Source: Flavobacterium sp. 5 (lineage in GTDB: Bacteria > Bacteroidota > Bacteroidia > Flavobacteriales > Flavobacteriaceae). From it: a DNA stretch of 64,000 nt. Below the pieces are notes generated by a model. It was not told the DNA's origin. It saw only the letters and a program-made list of their open reading frames with translations, and did no database searches. Position numbers and translations under genes: made by a program. Location of the stretch: assembly GCF_002813295.1 (NCBI RefSeq), contig NZ_PHUE01000001.1, positions 1,736,001 to 1,800,000 on the forward strand, given 5' to 3'. Every line of letters begins with the position of its first letter. Position 1 is the first letter of the stretch. Shown piece after piece: positions 19,183-29,265 of the stretch.

Positions 19183-20247
19183 ATGAAAAAGACAATAATT
19201 ACAATAATCGCAATCGTAGCCTCCTTAGGCTTAATTGGTTTTGTTTTGACTAAAAACAAGGCAGAAAACAAAGCTAAAACGGATATTGTTGCCGAAAAAA
19301 ATGCAGCCGTTTCTGTAAAAGTAGCACAAGTAAAAACAGAGAATCTTTCACTAGACTTCGTGGCTAATGGAAACTTTGCTCCTACTCAAGAATTGAATTT
19401 TTCTGCAGAAAAATCAGGAAAAGTAATTAGCGTTTTGGTTGATGAAGGAGATTATGTTACTGTTGGACAAACATTAGTAATTGTGAGAAGCGATGTTATT
19501 AATATAAATGCCAACAACGCTAAAGCAGTATATGAAAATGCAAAATCAGACTACGATCGATACGAAAATGCATATACTACAGGCGGTGTTACTAAACAAC
19601 AATTAGACCAAGCTAAGTTACAATTAACTAATGCAAAAGCAGCCTTAACACAAGCTAACATCAATGTTGGTGACACTAAAGTTAAAGCTCCAATAAAAGG
19701 TTTTATCAATAAACGATTCATTGAGCCAGGAACAATACTAGCTGGAATGCCTCCAACACAAATGTTCGAAATCGTTGATGTTTCAAAATTAAAATTAAAA
19801 GTTACTGTAAATGAAAGTCAAGTAGCTGGTTTGAAAATTGGAAATACGGTACCAGTAACTTCAAGTGTTTTTCCTGATAAAGTGGTTACAGGTAAAATTA
19901 TTTTTATCGCTCCTAAAGCTGATGAAAGTTTAAATTTCCCAGTAGAAATTGAAATTGCAAATAGTGCTAACAGTGCTATCAAAGCAGGTATGTATGGAAC
20001 AGCAAGTTTTGGTACAAAACAAAAACAAGAATTAAAAGTCGTTCCTAGAAATGCTTTTGTTGGAAGTGTAAGCAGTAACGAAGTTTTTGTGGTAGAAAAT
20101 GGAATTGCTAAATTGAAAAAAGTAACAGCAGGAAGAATTTTAGGTGACCAGGTTGAAATTATTAGCGGTTTATCTGATGGAGAAACTGTAATTATTACAG
20201 GACAAATCAACTTGCAAGATGGTAATCCTGTAGAAATTATCAAATAA
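19183..20247 (+). CDS. RND efflux periplasmic adaptor (membrane fusion protein)
   Basis: This is a 354-residue HlyD/AcrA-type adaptor. An N-terminal membrane segment or signal lies at residues 5-23. A split biotinyl-lipoyl-like domain (SGKVISVLVDEGDYVTVGQTLV and KAPIKGFINKRFIEPG) surrounds a helical hairpin. Beta-barrel and membrane-proximal domains follow, the latter ending GLSDGETVIITGQINLQDGNPV. There is no lipobox, so it is held by an uncleaved helix or is soluble in the periplasm. It links the TolC channel and the RND pump on either side. Confidence 0.93.
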   Translation: MKKTIITIIAIVASLGLIGFVLTKNKAENKAKTDIVAEKNAAVSVKVAQVKTENLSLDFVANGNFAPTQELNFSAEKSGKVISVLVDEGDYVTVGQTLVIVRSDVININANNAKAVYENAKSDYDRYENAYTTGGVTKQQLDQAKLQLTNAKAALTQANINVGDTKVKAPIKGFINKRFIEPGTILAGMPPTQMFEIVDVSKLKLKVTVNESQVAGLKIGNTVPVTSSVFPDKVVTGKIIFIAPKADESLNFPVEIEIANSANSAIKAGMYGTASFGTKQKQELKVVPRNAFVGSVSSNEVFVVENGIAKLKKVTAGRILGDQVEIISGLSDGETVIITGQINLQDGNPVEIIK

Positions 20248-20273
20248 TTAATAAGTCATAAAGTCAAAAGTCT

Positions 20274-20289
20274 TAAGGTTTAAACCTTA
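20274..20289. repeat. 16-bp perfect palindrome before the RND pump gene
   Basis: TAAGGTTTAAACCTTA is its own reverse complement. It lies in the 78-bp gap between adaptor and pump and is preceded by a short direct repeat (AAAGTC, AAAGTC). It could be a small dispersed repeat or a regulatory hairpin that sets pump dosage. Confidence 0.5.
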
Positions 20290-20325
20290 TTTGATAATTT
20301 ACTCTTTTACTTCAAAATAACATAT

Positions 20326-23300
20326 ATGAAATTAGCCGAAATATCCATAAAACGTCCTTCGTTAGTTATCGTGCTCTTCACGATTCTGACCCTTGGTGGA
20401 CTGTTCAGTTATAGCCAATTGGGCTACGAATTGATTCCTAAATTCGAACAAAACGTAATTACGATTTCTACTATTTATCCTGGAGCTTCTCCAAGTGAGG
20501 TTGAGAATACTGTAACCAAAAAAATTGAAGACGGAGTTGCTTCATTAGAAAACATCAAAAAAATCGATTCAAAATCTTACGAGAGTTTGTCTATTGTATC
20601 GGTTACATTAACATCAAATGCAAAAATTGACATTTCGATGAATGATGCACAACGTAAAATCAATGCATTAGTTAGTGATTTACCGGATGATGCTGAAACG
20701 CCTGCTTTGACTAAATTCTCTTTGAGTGATTTACCAATTATGACAATTGGTGCCAACGGAAAAATGGATGAAGCTGCTTTTTATGATTTGATTGATAAAA
20801 AGATTGCTCCTGTTTTGTCCCGCGTACAAGGTGTGGCTCAGGTAAACATTATTGGAGGTCAAGAACGTGAAATTCAAGTAAACCTTGATGCTGTAAAAAT
20901 GCAGGGATACGGACTTTCAGTTCCTCAAGTACAACAAATTATTTTGACTTCAAATCTTGATTTCCCTACGGGTAACATTCAAACAAGAGATCAAAAAATA
21001 TTAATTCGTTTAGCGGGTAAATATAAAAGTGTTGACGAATTAAGAAACTTGGTTGTGTCTTCAAAAGACGGAATCGAAGTGCGTTTGAATGACATTGCAG
21101 ATGTACAAGATGCTCAAAAAATTGCAGAGAAAATCTCAAGAGTAGATCAAAAAAGCGCGATTATTTTACAAGTAATTAAACAATCGGATGCCAATGCCGT
21201 TGCGGTAAGTGCTGATTTAAAAAAATCAATCACAAAGCTGGAAGCTGATTACAAAAAATCTGAGTTAGCTTTAAAAATAGCAAAAGACAGTACGGATTAT
21301 ACATTAGAAGCAGCTGATTCTGTATTGCACGATTTATTAATCGCGGTAATCTTAGTAGCTTTTGTAATGTTGTTTTTCTTGCACAGTATCCGTAACTCAT
21401 TGATTGTAATGGTTTCGATTCCAGCTTCATTGATTGCTACTTTTATCGGAATTTATCTTTTAGGATACACCTTAAACTTAATGAGTTTACTAGGACTTTC
21501 TCTTGTGGTAGGTATTCTGGTCGATGATGCCATTGTAGTATTGGAAAATATTTATAGGCACATGGAAATGGGTAAAAGCCGTATTCGTGCTTCTTATGAC
21601 GGTACTGCCGAAATTGGAGGAACAGTAACTTCGATCACTTTGGTAATTGTGGTAGTATTTTTACCAATTGCAATGAGTTCTGGATTGGTATCAAACATTA
21701 TTACACAATTTTGTGTGACGGTAATTATATCTACTTTATTATCATTATTGGCTTCGTTCACAATTATTCCTTGGTTGTCTTCTCGTTTTGGAAAATTAGA
21801 ACATATTGAAGGTAAAAACTTATTTGGAAGAATCATTTTAGGTTTTGAAAGCTATTTGACTCGTTTCACTAATTGGATTTCTGAATTATTGAACTGGTGT
21901 TTGGATCATTATATAAAAACAATCTTAGTTGTTTTAGTCTTGTTCTTTGGTACTATTTTCTCACTGTTTGGTGGTGGTTTTATTGGTGGTGAATTCTTCG
22001 CTTCTTCGGATAGTGGTGAGTTTTTAGTTCAAATCGAATTACCAAAAGATGCTTCATTAGAACAATCGAACTTTATGACTCAAAAAGCAGAAGCCTTTTT
22101 GAAAAATGAAGCTTATGTAGAAAGTCAAATTACAACCGTAGGTCAAACTTCGGAAGGTATGGGAGGTTCGCAAGCTACTGCTTACAAAGCAGAGATTGAT
22201 GTAAAAATGATTGACCAATCAAAACGTTCTGATGATGCTTCAGTTTATGCAGCAAAAATCAAACGTAAATTGGAAAAAGTTTTAGTAGGTGCTAAAGTAA
22301 AAACCGTTCCTGTAGGTATTTTGGGTACTGCTGAAAATGCAAAATTAGGATTGATTGTAACAGGTCCTTCTACTGAAGCAGCAATGGCTTTTGCCAAATT
22401 AGCGGAAGCAGAATTGCGTACTATTCCAGGAACAACCGAAATAAAATTGACTGTTGAAGATGGAAATCCTGAAATCAACGTTCAAGTAGATCGTGATAAA
22501 ATGGCAGCTTTAGGACTTACACTTCAAACAGTGGGTATGACGATGCAGACTGCATATAGTGGTAACACTGATGGTAAATTTAGAGCTGGTGAGTACGAAT
22601 ATGACATCAACATTAAATACAATGCTTTTGATAGAAAAAATATCACTGATGTAAGTAATTTGATTTTTATCAACAGTACTGGACAACAAATTAAATTGTC
22701 TCAATTTGCAACTATTACCGAAGGTTCAGGTCCTAGCCAATTGGAACGTCGTGATAAATCGGCTTCTGTAACAGTACAAGGACAAAATGTTGGGGTTCCT
22801 ACAGGAACAATTGTACAACAATGGCAAGTAAAATTAGACAAGCTTAAAAAACCAGTTGGAGTAAACTACATTTGGGGTGGTGATCAAGAAAACCAAAGTG
22901 AAGGTTTTGGTACGTTAGGAATTGCTTTATTAGCTGCAATTATCTTGGTTTACCTAGTAATGGTTGGTCTTTATGATAGTTTTGTTCACCCGTTTGTTGT
23001 ATTGTTTGCTATTCCGCTTTCGTTTATTGGAGCATTATTTGCATTAGCATTAACAAATAACACACTGAACATCTTTACCATTTTAGGTATCATCATGTTA
23101 ATTGGTCTGGTGTGTAAGAATGCGATCATGCTTGTCGATTACACCAATCAACGAAGAGCTGCAGGAGAATCAATCAGAACAGCATTAATTCAAGCGAACC
23201 ACGCTCGTTTACGTCCGATCTTGATGACTACTATTGCGATGGTATTTGGTATGTTTCCAATTGCATTGGCATCGGGAGCTGGAGCAGAATGGAAAAATGG

Positions 23301-23502
23301 TTTGGCTTGGGTAATTATTGGTGGTTTGATTTCATCATTATTCTTAACCTTAATCATCGTTCCTGTAATCTATGAAATTATGGAAAAAATAATTGCTAAA
23401 TTTTCTAAAGAAGAAAAAATCGATTATGAAGCTGAAATGGTTGCTGATTACGAGCATGCCGAATTAAGTGAAGATGGTTTCAATCCGAAACATACACATT
23501 AA
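20326..23502 (+). CDS. RND efflux permease, HAE-1 type
   Basis: This is a 1058-residue inner-membrane proton-driven pump of the AcrB/HAE1 type. It has twelve membrane segments and two large periplasmic loops in a duplicated layout. The proton-relay Asp pair sits in helix 4 at Asp400-Asp401 (VGILVDDAIVVLENIYRHME). The first conserved loop motif is YPGASPSEVENTVTKKIEDGV. The C-terminal half repeats the plan (LVCKNAIMLVDYTNQRR). The C-terminal tail is acidic with a final His-rich end (KHTH). The substrate is unknown. A clear terminator follows, so it is the last gene of the operon. Confidence 0.95.
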   Translation: MKLAEISIKRPSLVIVLFTILTLGGLFSYSQLGYELIPKFEQNVITISTIYPGASPSEVENTVTKKIEDGVASLENIKKIDSKSYESLSIVSVTLTSNAKIDISMNDAQRKINALVSDLPDDAETPALTKFSLSDLPIMTIGANGKMDEAAFYDLIDKKIAPVLSRVQGVAQVNIIGGQEREIQVNLDAVKMQGYGLSVPQVQQIILTSNLDFPTGNIQTRDQKILIRLAGKYKSVDELRNLVVSSKDGIEVRLNDIADVQDAQKIAEKISRVDQKSAIILQVIKQSDANAVAVSADLKKSITKLEADYKKSELALKIAKDSTDYTLEAADSVLHDLLIAVILVAFVMLFFLHSIRNSLIVMVSIPASLIATFIGIYLLGYTLNLMSLLGLSLVVGILVDDAIVVLENIYRHMEMGKSRIRASYDGTAEIGGTVTSITLVIVVVFLPIAMSSGLVSNIITQFCVTVIISTLLSLLASFTIIPWLSSRFGKLEHIEGKNLFGRIILGFESYLTRFTNWISELLNWCLDHYIKTILVVLVLFFGTIFSLFGGGFIGGEFFASSDSGEFLVQIELPKDASLEQSNFMTQKAEAFLKNEAYVESQITTVGQTSEGMGGSQATAYKAEIDVKMIDQSKRSDDASVYAAKIKRKLEKVLVGAKVKTVPVGILGTAENAKLGLIVTGPSTEAAMAFAKLAEAELRTIPGTTEIKLTVEDGNPEINVQVDRDKMAALGLTLQTVGMTMQTAYSGNTDGKFRAGEYEYDINIKYNAFDRKNITDVSNLIFINSTGQQIKLSQFATITEGSGPSQLERRDKSASVTVQGQNVGVPTGTIVQQWQVKLDKLKKPVGVNYIWGGDQENQSEGFGTLGIALLAAIILVYLVMVGLYDSFVHPFVVLFAIPLSFIGALFALALTNNTLNIFTILGIIMLIGLVCKNAIMLVDYTNQRRAAGESIRTALIQANHARLRPILMTTIAMVFGMFPIALASGAGAEWKNGLAWVIIGGLISSLFLTLIIVPVIYEIMEKIIAKFSKEEKIDYEAEMVADYEHAELSEDGFNPKHTH

Positions 23503-23525
23503 CATCTTTTTAATTTAATAATTTT

Positions 23526-23557
23526 AAAGCCTGTTCATCAATTGAACAGGCTTTTTT
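23526..23557 (+). terminator. Terminator of the efflux operon
   Basis: The 12-bp stem AAAGCCTGTTCA / TGAACAGGCTTT has a 5-nt loop and is followed by further T. It lies 24 bp after the pump stop codon. Confidence 0.92.
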
Positions 23558-23616
23558 ATTGAATAATTCCCAAAACAACAACCCAAATTGACCCAAAAAA
23601 AATCTATTCTTTAAAA

Positions 23617-23639
23617 ATGAGTGTATAAATTACACTCAT
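23617..23639. promoter_or_regulatory. GTGTA-type palindrome upstream of the symporter gene
   Basis: Perfect 9-bp arms, ATGAGTGTA and TACACTCAT, are separated by 5 bp. A related site, with GTGT and ACAC at the same spacing, lies upstream of GH97 at 31316. It is a probable regulator binding site. No cognate regulator can be named. Confidence 0.55.
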
Positions 23640-23672
23640 ACTTGTTTTATATAAAGTTTTATATATATTTAC

Positions 23673-23684
23673 ACAACCGATTGT
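23673..23684. promoter_or_regulatory. Candidate LacI-family operator, symporter promoter region
   Basis: The sequence is ACAACCGATTGT, CG-centred as LacI-family operators usually are. Closely matching sites occur at the susC and GH3/GH67 promoters. It lies 93 bp before the symporter start. Confidence 0.6.
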
Positions 23685-23776
23685 TTTAATTTGTTAACAT
23701 AAAACAATAGTTTAATTTAACTCGTAAAAAACAAAAACTATAATACCACAATTAATATATTAATCCAAAAAAGAAT

Positions 23777-25210
23777 ATGAGCGCACATTCAGGAAAATTA
23801 TCAGTAAAGGAAAAAATCGGATATAGTTTAGGCGACTTGGCTGCAAATTTGGTTTTCCAGACATTAATGACATATCTCGCCTATTTCTATACTGATATTT
23901 ATGGTTTATCTGCTAAGGATTCATCCATAATTATGTTGGTTGTGGGATTAATTGCGGCTTTTATTTTTAATCCAATCATAGGCGCTATAGCGGATAGAAC
24001 TCAAACCAAATGGGGGAAATTTAGACCTTGGATATTATTCACCTCAGTTCCACTGGGTATTATTGCATTACTTGCCTTTACTACTCCCGATTTTTCATAT
24101 CAGGGAAAAGTAATATATGCGGTAGTGGCTTATACATTCCTTTTAATATTTTATGCCAGTAATAACTTACCCTACTCTGCATTGAGTGGCGTAATTACAG
24201 GAGATATGAAAGAACGTAACAGTTTGTCTTCTTATCGATTTGTGGCAGTAATGTTTGCTCAGTTTTTTGTACAAGTTTTTATGCTTGCCATTATAAAAAG
24301 TGCTGGAAATGGGGACAAAGCTGTTGGAATTGAAAAGGTAATGACAGCTTTGGCAATTATTGGAACCATTATGTTAATCATTACTTTTTTGACAACCAAA
24401 GAACGAATTGTCCCAAAACCAGAACAAAAATCAAGTCTGAAAGAAGATTTAGGTGATTTGACAAAAAACCGCCCGTGGATTATTATGCTAAGTTTAACGA
24501 CTCTGGTTTTCATATCACTGGCAATGAAAGGTGGCTCTTATGTGTATTATTTTGAAAATTATGTAAATAAAGAACAACTAGCTCTTTTTGTACAACCTAT
24601 ATTAGACGGACTTAACTCTATTGGATTCACTCTTTTTGGAAACGATCCAATCTCAGCAGGATTTGGATTATTTAATGCTGGAGGAATCATTTTTATGATT
24701 GTTGGAATCACATTTTCAAAAAAACTAGCCGATACATATGGTAAAAGAGATGTTTTCAGGTTGTTTTTATTCATTTCGACCTTATTTATAATGGCTTTTT
24801 ATTTCTTTCCACCAACATCAGTTGTTTTGATGTTTGTCTCACAAATTCTCCATGGTTTCTTTTATGGAATAACAATTCCGATTCTATGGGCTATGATTGC
24901 AGATGTTGCAGACTATTCAGAGTGGAAAAACAACCGTCGCGCCACAGCCATCATTTTCTCGGCAATGATGGTAGGACTAAAAGCAGGTTTAAGTATTGGA
25001 GGTTCATTAACAACGCTGTTTTTAAGTTCATTTAATTACATTCCAAATTCAGTTACACAACCAGAAACTGCTATAAATGGCATCAAATTATTAGTAAGTA
25101 TATTTCCTTCCATCCCTTTTATAATGGGCGCAATCTTATTATTCTTTTATAAAATTGATAAAAAAATGGAATTGGAAATAGAAAATGATTTAAAACAAAG
25201 AAGAGATTAA
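23777..25210 (+). CDS. GPH-family glycoside-pentoside-hexuronide:cation symporter
   Basis: This 477-residue, 12-helix inner-membrane carrier starts KLSVKEKIGYSLGDLAANLVFQ, the common opening of the GPH (XynP/MelB-type) family. Its loop after helix 2 is ADRTQTKWGKFRPWILF, and a later DVADYSEWKNNRRATA block is also characteristic. GPH carriers bring in xylosides or related glycosides with H+ or Na+. It is followed after 26 bp by a GH43 gene without a signal peptide. This suggests import of short xylo-oligosaccharides for hydrolysis in the cytoplasm. Two palindromic sites lie upstream. Confidence 0.92.
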   Translation: MSAHSGKLSVKEKIGYSLGDLAANLVFQTLMTYLAYFYTDIYGLSAKDSSIIMLVVGLIAAFIFNPIIGAIADRTQTKWGKFRPWILFTSVPLGIIALLAFTTPDFSYQGKVIYAVVAYTFLLIFYASNNLPYSALSGVITGDMKERNSLSSYRFVAVMFAQFFVQVFMLAIIKSAGNGDKAVGIEKVMTALAIIGTIMLIITFLTTKERIVPKPEQKSSLKEDLGDLTKNRPWIIMLSLTTLVFISLAMKGGSYVYYFENYVNKEQLALFVQPILDGLNSIGFTLFGNDPISAGFGLFNAGGIIFMIVGITFSKKLADTYGKRDVFRLFLFISTLFIMAFYFFPPTSVVLMFVSQILHGFFYGITIPILWAMIADVADYSEWKNNRRATAIIFSAMMVGLKAGLSIGGSLTTLFLSSFNYIPNSVTQPETAINGIKLLVSIFPSIPFIMGAILLFFYKIDKKMELEIENDLKQRRD

Positions 25211-25236
25211 TTCTAAACACATACAAACAAAAGATT

Positions 25237-26256
25237 ATGCCCGAAGATAGTATCGCACACATTGATTTTATCGAATTGAATAAAAATGCAATTTCACAAC
25301 CTTTAGTATCAAATATATATACCGCCGACCCATCAGCTCATGTTTTTAATGGAAAAATTTACATCTATCCTTCACACGACATAGAAGCGGGAATTCCGTT
25401 TAATGATAATGGCGACCATTTTGGAATGGAAGATTACCATGTCATTTCTATGGACAGTCCAAATTCAGAAGCAATTGATAATGGAATTGCACTGCACGTA
25501 GATGATGTCGCTTGGGCAAAAAAACAAATGTGGGCTCCAGATGCAGCTCACAAAGATGGAAAATATTATTTGTTTTTTCCTGCTAAAGGATATGATGGAA
25601 TTTTTAAAATTGGAGTTGCCATAAGCGATTCACCTATTGGACCTTTTATAGCAGAACCAAATCCGATTGAAGGAAGTTATTCTATAGACCCAGCAGTTTT
25701 TGAAGATGAAGATGGAAAATATTATATTTATTTTGGAGGTATTTGGGGTGGACAACTTCAAAATTACCGCAATAATAAATATGATATTACTAACGAAGAA
25801 CCTTCTGCAAAAGAAAATGCATTGTGTCCAATCGTTGCAAGATTGAGTGATGATTTAAAACAATTGGATGAAGAACCGAAAGAAATACTTATTTTAGACG
25901 AAAACGGGAAACAAATTCTTGCAGGTGATAATGCTCGTCGTTTTTTTGAAGCTTCTTGGATTCATAAGTACAACGGGAAATATTACTTCTCCTATTCTAC
26001 AGGTGATACTCATTTCATTTGCTATGCAATTGGTGACAACCCCTATGGACCTTTTACTTATCAAGGACGTATTTTGAACCCAGTAATTGGTTGGACTTCA
26101 CATCACTCCATTTGTGAAGTAAATGGAAGATGGTATTTATTTTACCATGATTCAAGTCTTTCGAAAGGGATTACACATTTACGTTCTATTAAAGTTACAG
26201 AATTAAACCATAAAGAAGATGGCACTATAATTACTATTGATCCGTATATCAAGTAA
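25237..26256 (+). CDS. GH43 glycosidase (beta-xylosidase or arabinofuranosidase)
   Basis: This 339-residue GH43 five-bladed propeller enzyme shows the three family carboxylates. The base is Asp31 in YTADPSAHVF, the pKa-setting Asp151 lies in SIDPAVFED, and the acid Glu238 lies in FFEASWIHK. There is no signal peptide, so it should act in the cytoplasm on imported products. It is one domain only, with no binding module. Members with this layout cleave beta-1,4-xylosides, and some act on alpha-L-arabinofuranosides; the sequence alone does not separate these. It is likely co-transcribed with the symporter. Confidence 0.9.
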   Translation: MPEDSIAHIDFIELNKNAISQPLVSNIYTADPSAHVFNGKIYIYPSHDIEAGIPFNDNGDHFGMEDYHVISMDSPNSEAIDNGIALHVDDVAWAKKQMWAPDAAHKDGKYYLFFPAKGYDGIFKIGVAISDSPIGPFIAEPNPIEGSYSIDPAVFEDEDGKYYIYFGGIWGGQLQNYRNNKYDITNEEPSAKENALCPIVARLSDDLKQLDEEPKEILILDENGKQILAGDNARRFFEASWIHKYNGKYYFSYSTGDTHFICYAIGDNPYGPFTYQGRILNPVIGWTSHHSICEVNGRWYLFYHDSSLSKGITHLRSIKVTELNHKEDGTIITIDPYIK

Positions 26257-26259
26257 ATT

Positions 26260-26354
26260 ACTCCTACGGATTTTAAAGTCTACAAAGAAAATCATTACCA
26301 CAAATTCACATCCATTAATTATGATTGAATTTGTGGTTAACCGTATTTAGGAGT
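26260..26354. repeat. Nested inverted repeat between GH43 and GH2
   Basis: The outer arms ACTCCTACGG (26260) and CCGTATTTAGGAGT (26341) enclose a perfect 12-bp inner stem. The inner stem is ACCACAAATTCA at 26297 and its complement at 26326. It may act as a terminator for the symporter-GH43 unit or be a mobile palindromic repeat; there is no T-run right after the inner stem. Confidence 0.6.
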
Positions 26355-26434
26355 TAAAACAAAACAGTTTTAATCCAGTGGTTTTAATCTGTCTGTGACC
26401 AATACATTATTACTATAAACTAAAAACAATTACA

Positions 26435-29164
26435 ATGAAAACATTATTTAAACGAACAGACATTGGTTTATTAATTTTAATATTCATTGGAACCAATATT
26501 AGTTTATATAGCCAGAAGCAAGCTTATAAAAGAGAACGAATCAGTATTAATGATTCGTGGCAATTTATGCATTATACCGAAAATCCAGATCAATTGATTT
26601 ATGATGTTCGCCCCAAAATTGAAGACACCAATGATAATAAAATAGCTGATTCCAAACCAACAGAAGCAGTAAAAACAGAAGCAAAAGAGCCTGTACTAAA
26701 AGACTGGATTCTACCCACAGCTAATGATTTTATCAAAGACCCAACTAAAAAACACATCCGCCCCAACGGAAACCCAGGAGCAGATTTTCCTTTTGTTAAA
26801 GAAAACTTCCAAGATAACAATTGGGAAAAAGTAAATTTACCTCATGATTGGGCTATAAAGCAGCCTTTTTATACTGGAGAACAACCTCTAGTAGGCGGAG
26901 GAATGGGAAGATTACCAAGTCAAGGTGTGGCATGGTATCGCAAAAAATTAAATTTTCCAGCAACCGACAACGGGAAAGAAATTTATCTGGATATAGATGG
27001 TGCAATGTCTTATGCAATGATATGGCTTAATGGAAATTTAGTCGGTGGCTGGCCTTATGGTTATAACTCTTTCAGATTAAATTTAACTCCTTATATTCAT
27101 TATGGAGAAACTAATCAATTGGCTATCCGAATTGATAATCCCAATCAATCAGCAAGATGGTATCCTGGCGGAGGTATTTATCGCAATGTTTGGCTTACCA
27201 AAACAGCTCCCGTTCATGTAGCGCATTGGGGAACTTTTGTAAAAACACCAAAAGTCACTACATCTGAAGCTTCAATTAATCTTTCATTACAATTGCAAAA
27301 CAATTCGAAAAACACACAAATTGTTGAAGCCAAAACACTGCTTTATGAAACAGATAATTTAGGCAAAGCCAAAAACAAAGCTGTCGCTGTATTTCCGACA
27401 AATACCTTTCATTTAAAAGCAACAGAGCAACAAACGAATGAAATTGAAATTCAGCTTAAAAACCCGAAACTTTGGGGTGTTTATCCATCAGAAAAACAAA
27501 ACTTATACATTGCCAGAACACAACTTTTTATAAACAATAAACAAGTTGATGAATATGATACTCCGTTCGGAATTCGGAAAATTGAATTTAATCCCATCAA
27601 AGGGCTATTAGTTAACGGAGAAAAAGTTAAAATACAAGGCGTTAACCAGCATCATGATTTAGGAGCTTTGGGTGCTGCTTTTAATGTTAGAGCTGCAGAA
27701 CGTCAATTGGAAATGTTACGCGAATTGGGTTGTAATGCGATTCGTTTATCACACAATCCACCAGCTCCTGAATTATTAGATTTAACCGACAGAATGGGAT
27801 TTTTGGTTATTGATGAAATATTTGACAGTTGGGAACGAAAAAAAACACCACATGATTTTCATTTAATTTTTCCTGAGTGGCATGAAGCAGATACTCGTTC
27901 CTTTATTCGTCGTGACCGAAATCATCCTTCCGTTATTGCATGGAGTTTTGGTAATGAAGTTGGAGAACAATACACTGATGTTGAAGGAGCCAAAATCGCT
28001 CAAGAACTACATGATATCGTGCATGAAGAAGATCCAACAAGACCTGGATCAGCTTCACAAAACTATGCCAAACCTGATATGCCTTTTTCTAATGTTATGG
28101 ATTTCATTAGTCTTAATTATCAAGGCGAAGGAATTAGGGATGCTCCTGCTTATGCACATTTAAAAGGAATTCGTACCTCTCCCTTATATCCTGCATTTCA
28201 ACAAAAATTTCCAGAGAAAATGATTGTTAGCAGTGAAACAGCATCATCTTTGAGTACGCGTGGTTCCTATATTTTTCCTGTTGCCATAGAAAATTCTGCA
28301 CCAGTAAGTGATACTACAGGCGGAAGCCCAAAAACACAAGAAGTAAGTGCTTACGAATTGTACACTGCTCAATTTGGAGCATCTCCTGATAAAGTTTTTG
28401 CCACTCAGGATAAATATCCTTTTGTTGCGGGCGAATTTGTTTGGAGCGGTTGGGATTATATTGGCGAACCAACTCCTTATTATTCGGCTCGTAGTTCGTA
28501 TTGTGGCATTATTGATTTAGCAGGATTTAAAAAAGACCGATTCTATTTGTACCAATCTCGTTGGCGACCAGATTTACCAATGGCACATATTTTACCACAT
28601 TGGAACTGGCCTGATAGGATTGGGAAAATTACTCCTGTTCATGTATTTACTTCGGGTGATGAAGCTGAATTATTTTTGAATGGAAAATCATTAGGAAGAA
28701 AGAGAAAAGCTGCTTTTGAATGTCGTTTGAGATGGGATAATGTAATTTATGAGCCTGGTGAATTAAAAGTTATAGTTTATAAAAACAATAAAATTTGGGC
28801 TGAAGATATAGTAAAGACAACTGAGAAAGCATCAAAAATTGAAGCCACTGTGGATCGCTCTACTATTAAAGCAAATGGTAAAGATCTTGCATTTATAACT
28901 ATAAAAATTACAGATGCAAAAGGCTTAATGATTCCTGATGCTAATAATACCATTACTTTTAAAATAGAAGGTGAGGGAGAAATCATTGCTACCGATAACG
29001 GTAATCCAGCTGATTTAGTTTCTTTTGCTTCTCTTACCCGTAAAGCCTATAACGGAATGGCGTTAGCAATTGTTCGTGCTAATAAAGGAAGTAAAGGCAC
29101 TTTAAAATTAATTGTTACCTCAGATGGATTGAAGCAAACAACAATAGAAATCAAGAGTAACTAG
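26435..29164 (+). CDS. GH2 glycoside hydrolase (beta-galactosidase-like)
   Basis: This 909-residue exported enzyme has a signal segment at about residues 10-27. A GH2 sugar-binding domain with PHDWAIKQPF and a GWPYGYNSFRLNL block follows, then an immunoglobulin-like domain and the TIM barrel. The acid/base is Glu508 in WSFGNEVGEQ and the nucleophile is Glu667 in FVAGEFVWSGWDYIGEP. The C-terminal parts resemble the DUF4982 and Big-type domains of large Bacteroidota GH2 enzymes. The 80-residue insert after the N-terminus (about 45-110) is rich in Lys, Asp and Glu. It probably acts in the periplasm on a galactosyl or other side chain; specificity is uncertain. Confidence 0.9.
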   Translation: MKTLFKRTDIGLLILIFIGTNISLYSQKQAYKRERISINDSWQFMHYTENPDQLIYDVRPKIEDTNDNKIADSKPTEAVKTEAKEPVLKDWILPTANDFIKDPTKKHIRPNGNPGADFPFVKENFQDNNWEKVNLPHDWAIKQPFYTGEQPLVGGGMGRLPSQGVAWYRKKLNFPATDNGKEIYLDIDGAMSYAMIWLNGNLVGGWPYGYNSFRLNLTPYIHYGETNQLAIRIDNPNQSARWYPGGGIYRNVWLTKTAPVHVAHWGTFVKTPKVTTSEASINLSLQLQNNSKNTQIVEAKTLLYETDNLGKAKNKAVAVFPTNTFHLKATEQQTNEIEIQLKNPKLWGVYPSEKQNLYIARTQLFINNKQVDEYDTPFGIRKIEFNPIKGLLVNGEKVKIQGVNQHHDLGALGAAFNVRAAERQLEMLRELGCNAIRLSHNPPAPELLDLTDRMGFLVIDEIFDSWERKKTPHDFHLIFPEWHEADTRSFIRRDRNHPSVIAWSFGNEVGEQYTDVEGAKIAQELHDIVHEEDPTRPGSASQNYAKPDMPFSNVMDFISLNYQGEGIRDAPAYAHLKGIRTSPLYPAFQQKFPEKMIVSSETASSLSTRGSYIFPVAIENSAPVSDTTGGSPKTQEVSAYELYTAQFGASPDKVFATQDKYPFVAGEFVWSGWDYIGEPTPYYSARSSYCGIIDLAGFKKDRFYLYQSRWRPDLPMAHILPHWNWPDRIGKITPVHVFTSGDEAELFLNGKSLGRKRKAAFECRLRWDNVIYEPGELKVIVYKNNKIWAEDIVKTTEKASKIEATVDRSTIKANGKDLAFITIKITDAKGLMIPDANNTITFKIEGEGEIIATDNGNPADLVSFASLTRKAYNGMALAIVRANKGSKGTLKLIVTSDGLKQTTIEIKSN

Positions 29165-29195
29165 TATTTTCACTGAATAAAATCATTCTTTAAAA

Positions 29196-29240
29196 AAACA
29201 ATAGGCTTATAAGAATTCAGTTTTTATAAGCCTATTGTTT
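29196..29240. terminator. Bidirectional terminator between GH2 and GH97
   Basis: The perfect 17-bp arms AAACAATAGGCTTATAA and TTATAAGCCTATTGTTT have an 11-nt loop. A and T tracts lie on the flanks, and it sits between two convergent genes. Confidence 0.9.
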
Positions 29241-29265
29241 TAGTTTCAAAACCGTTAGTACTTCA

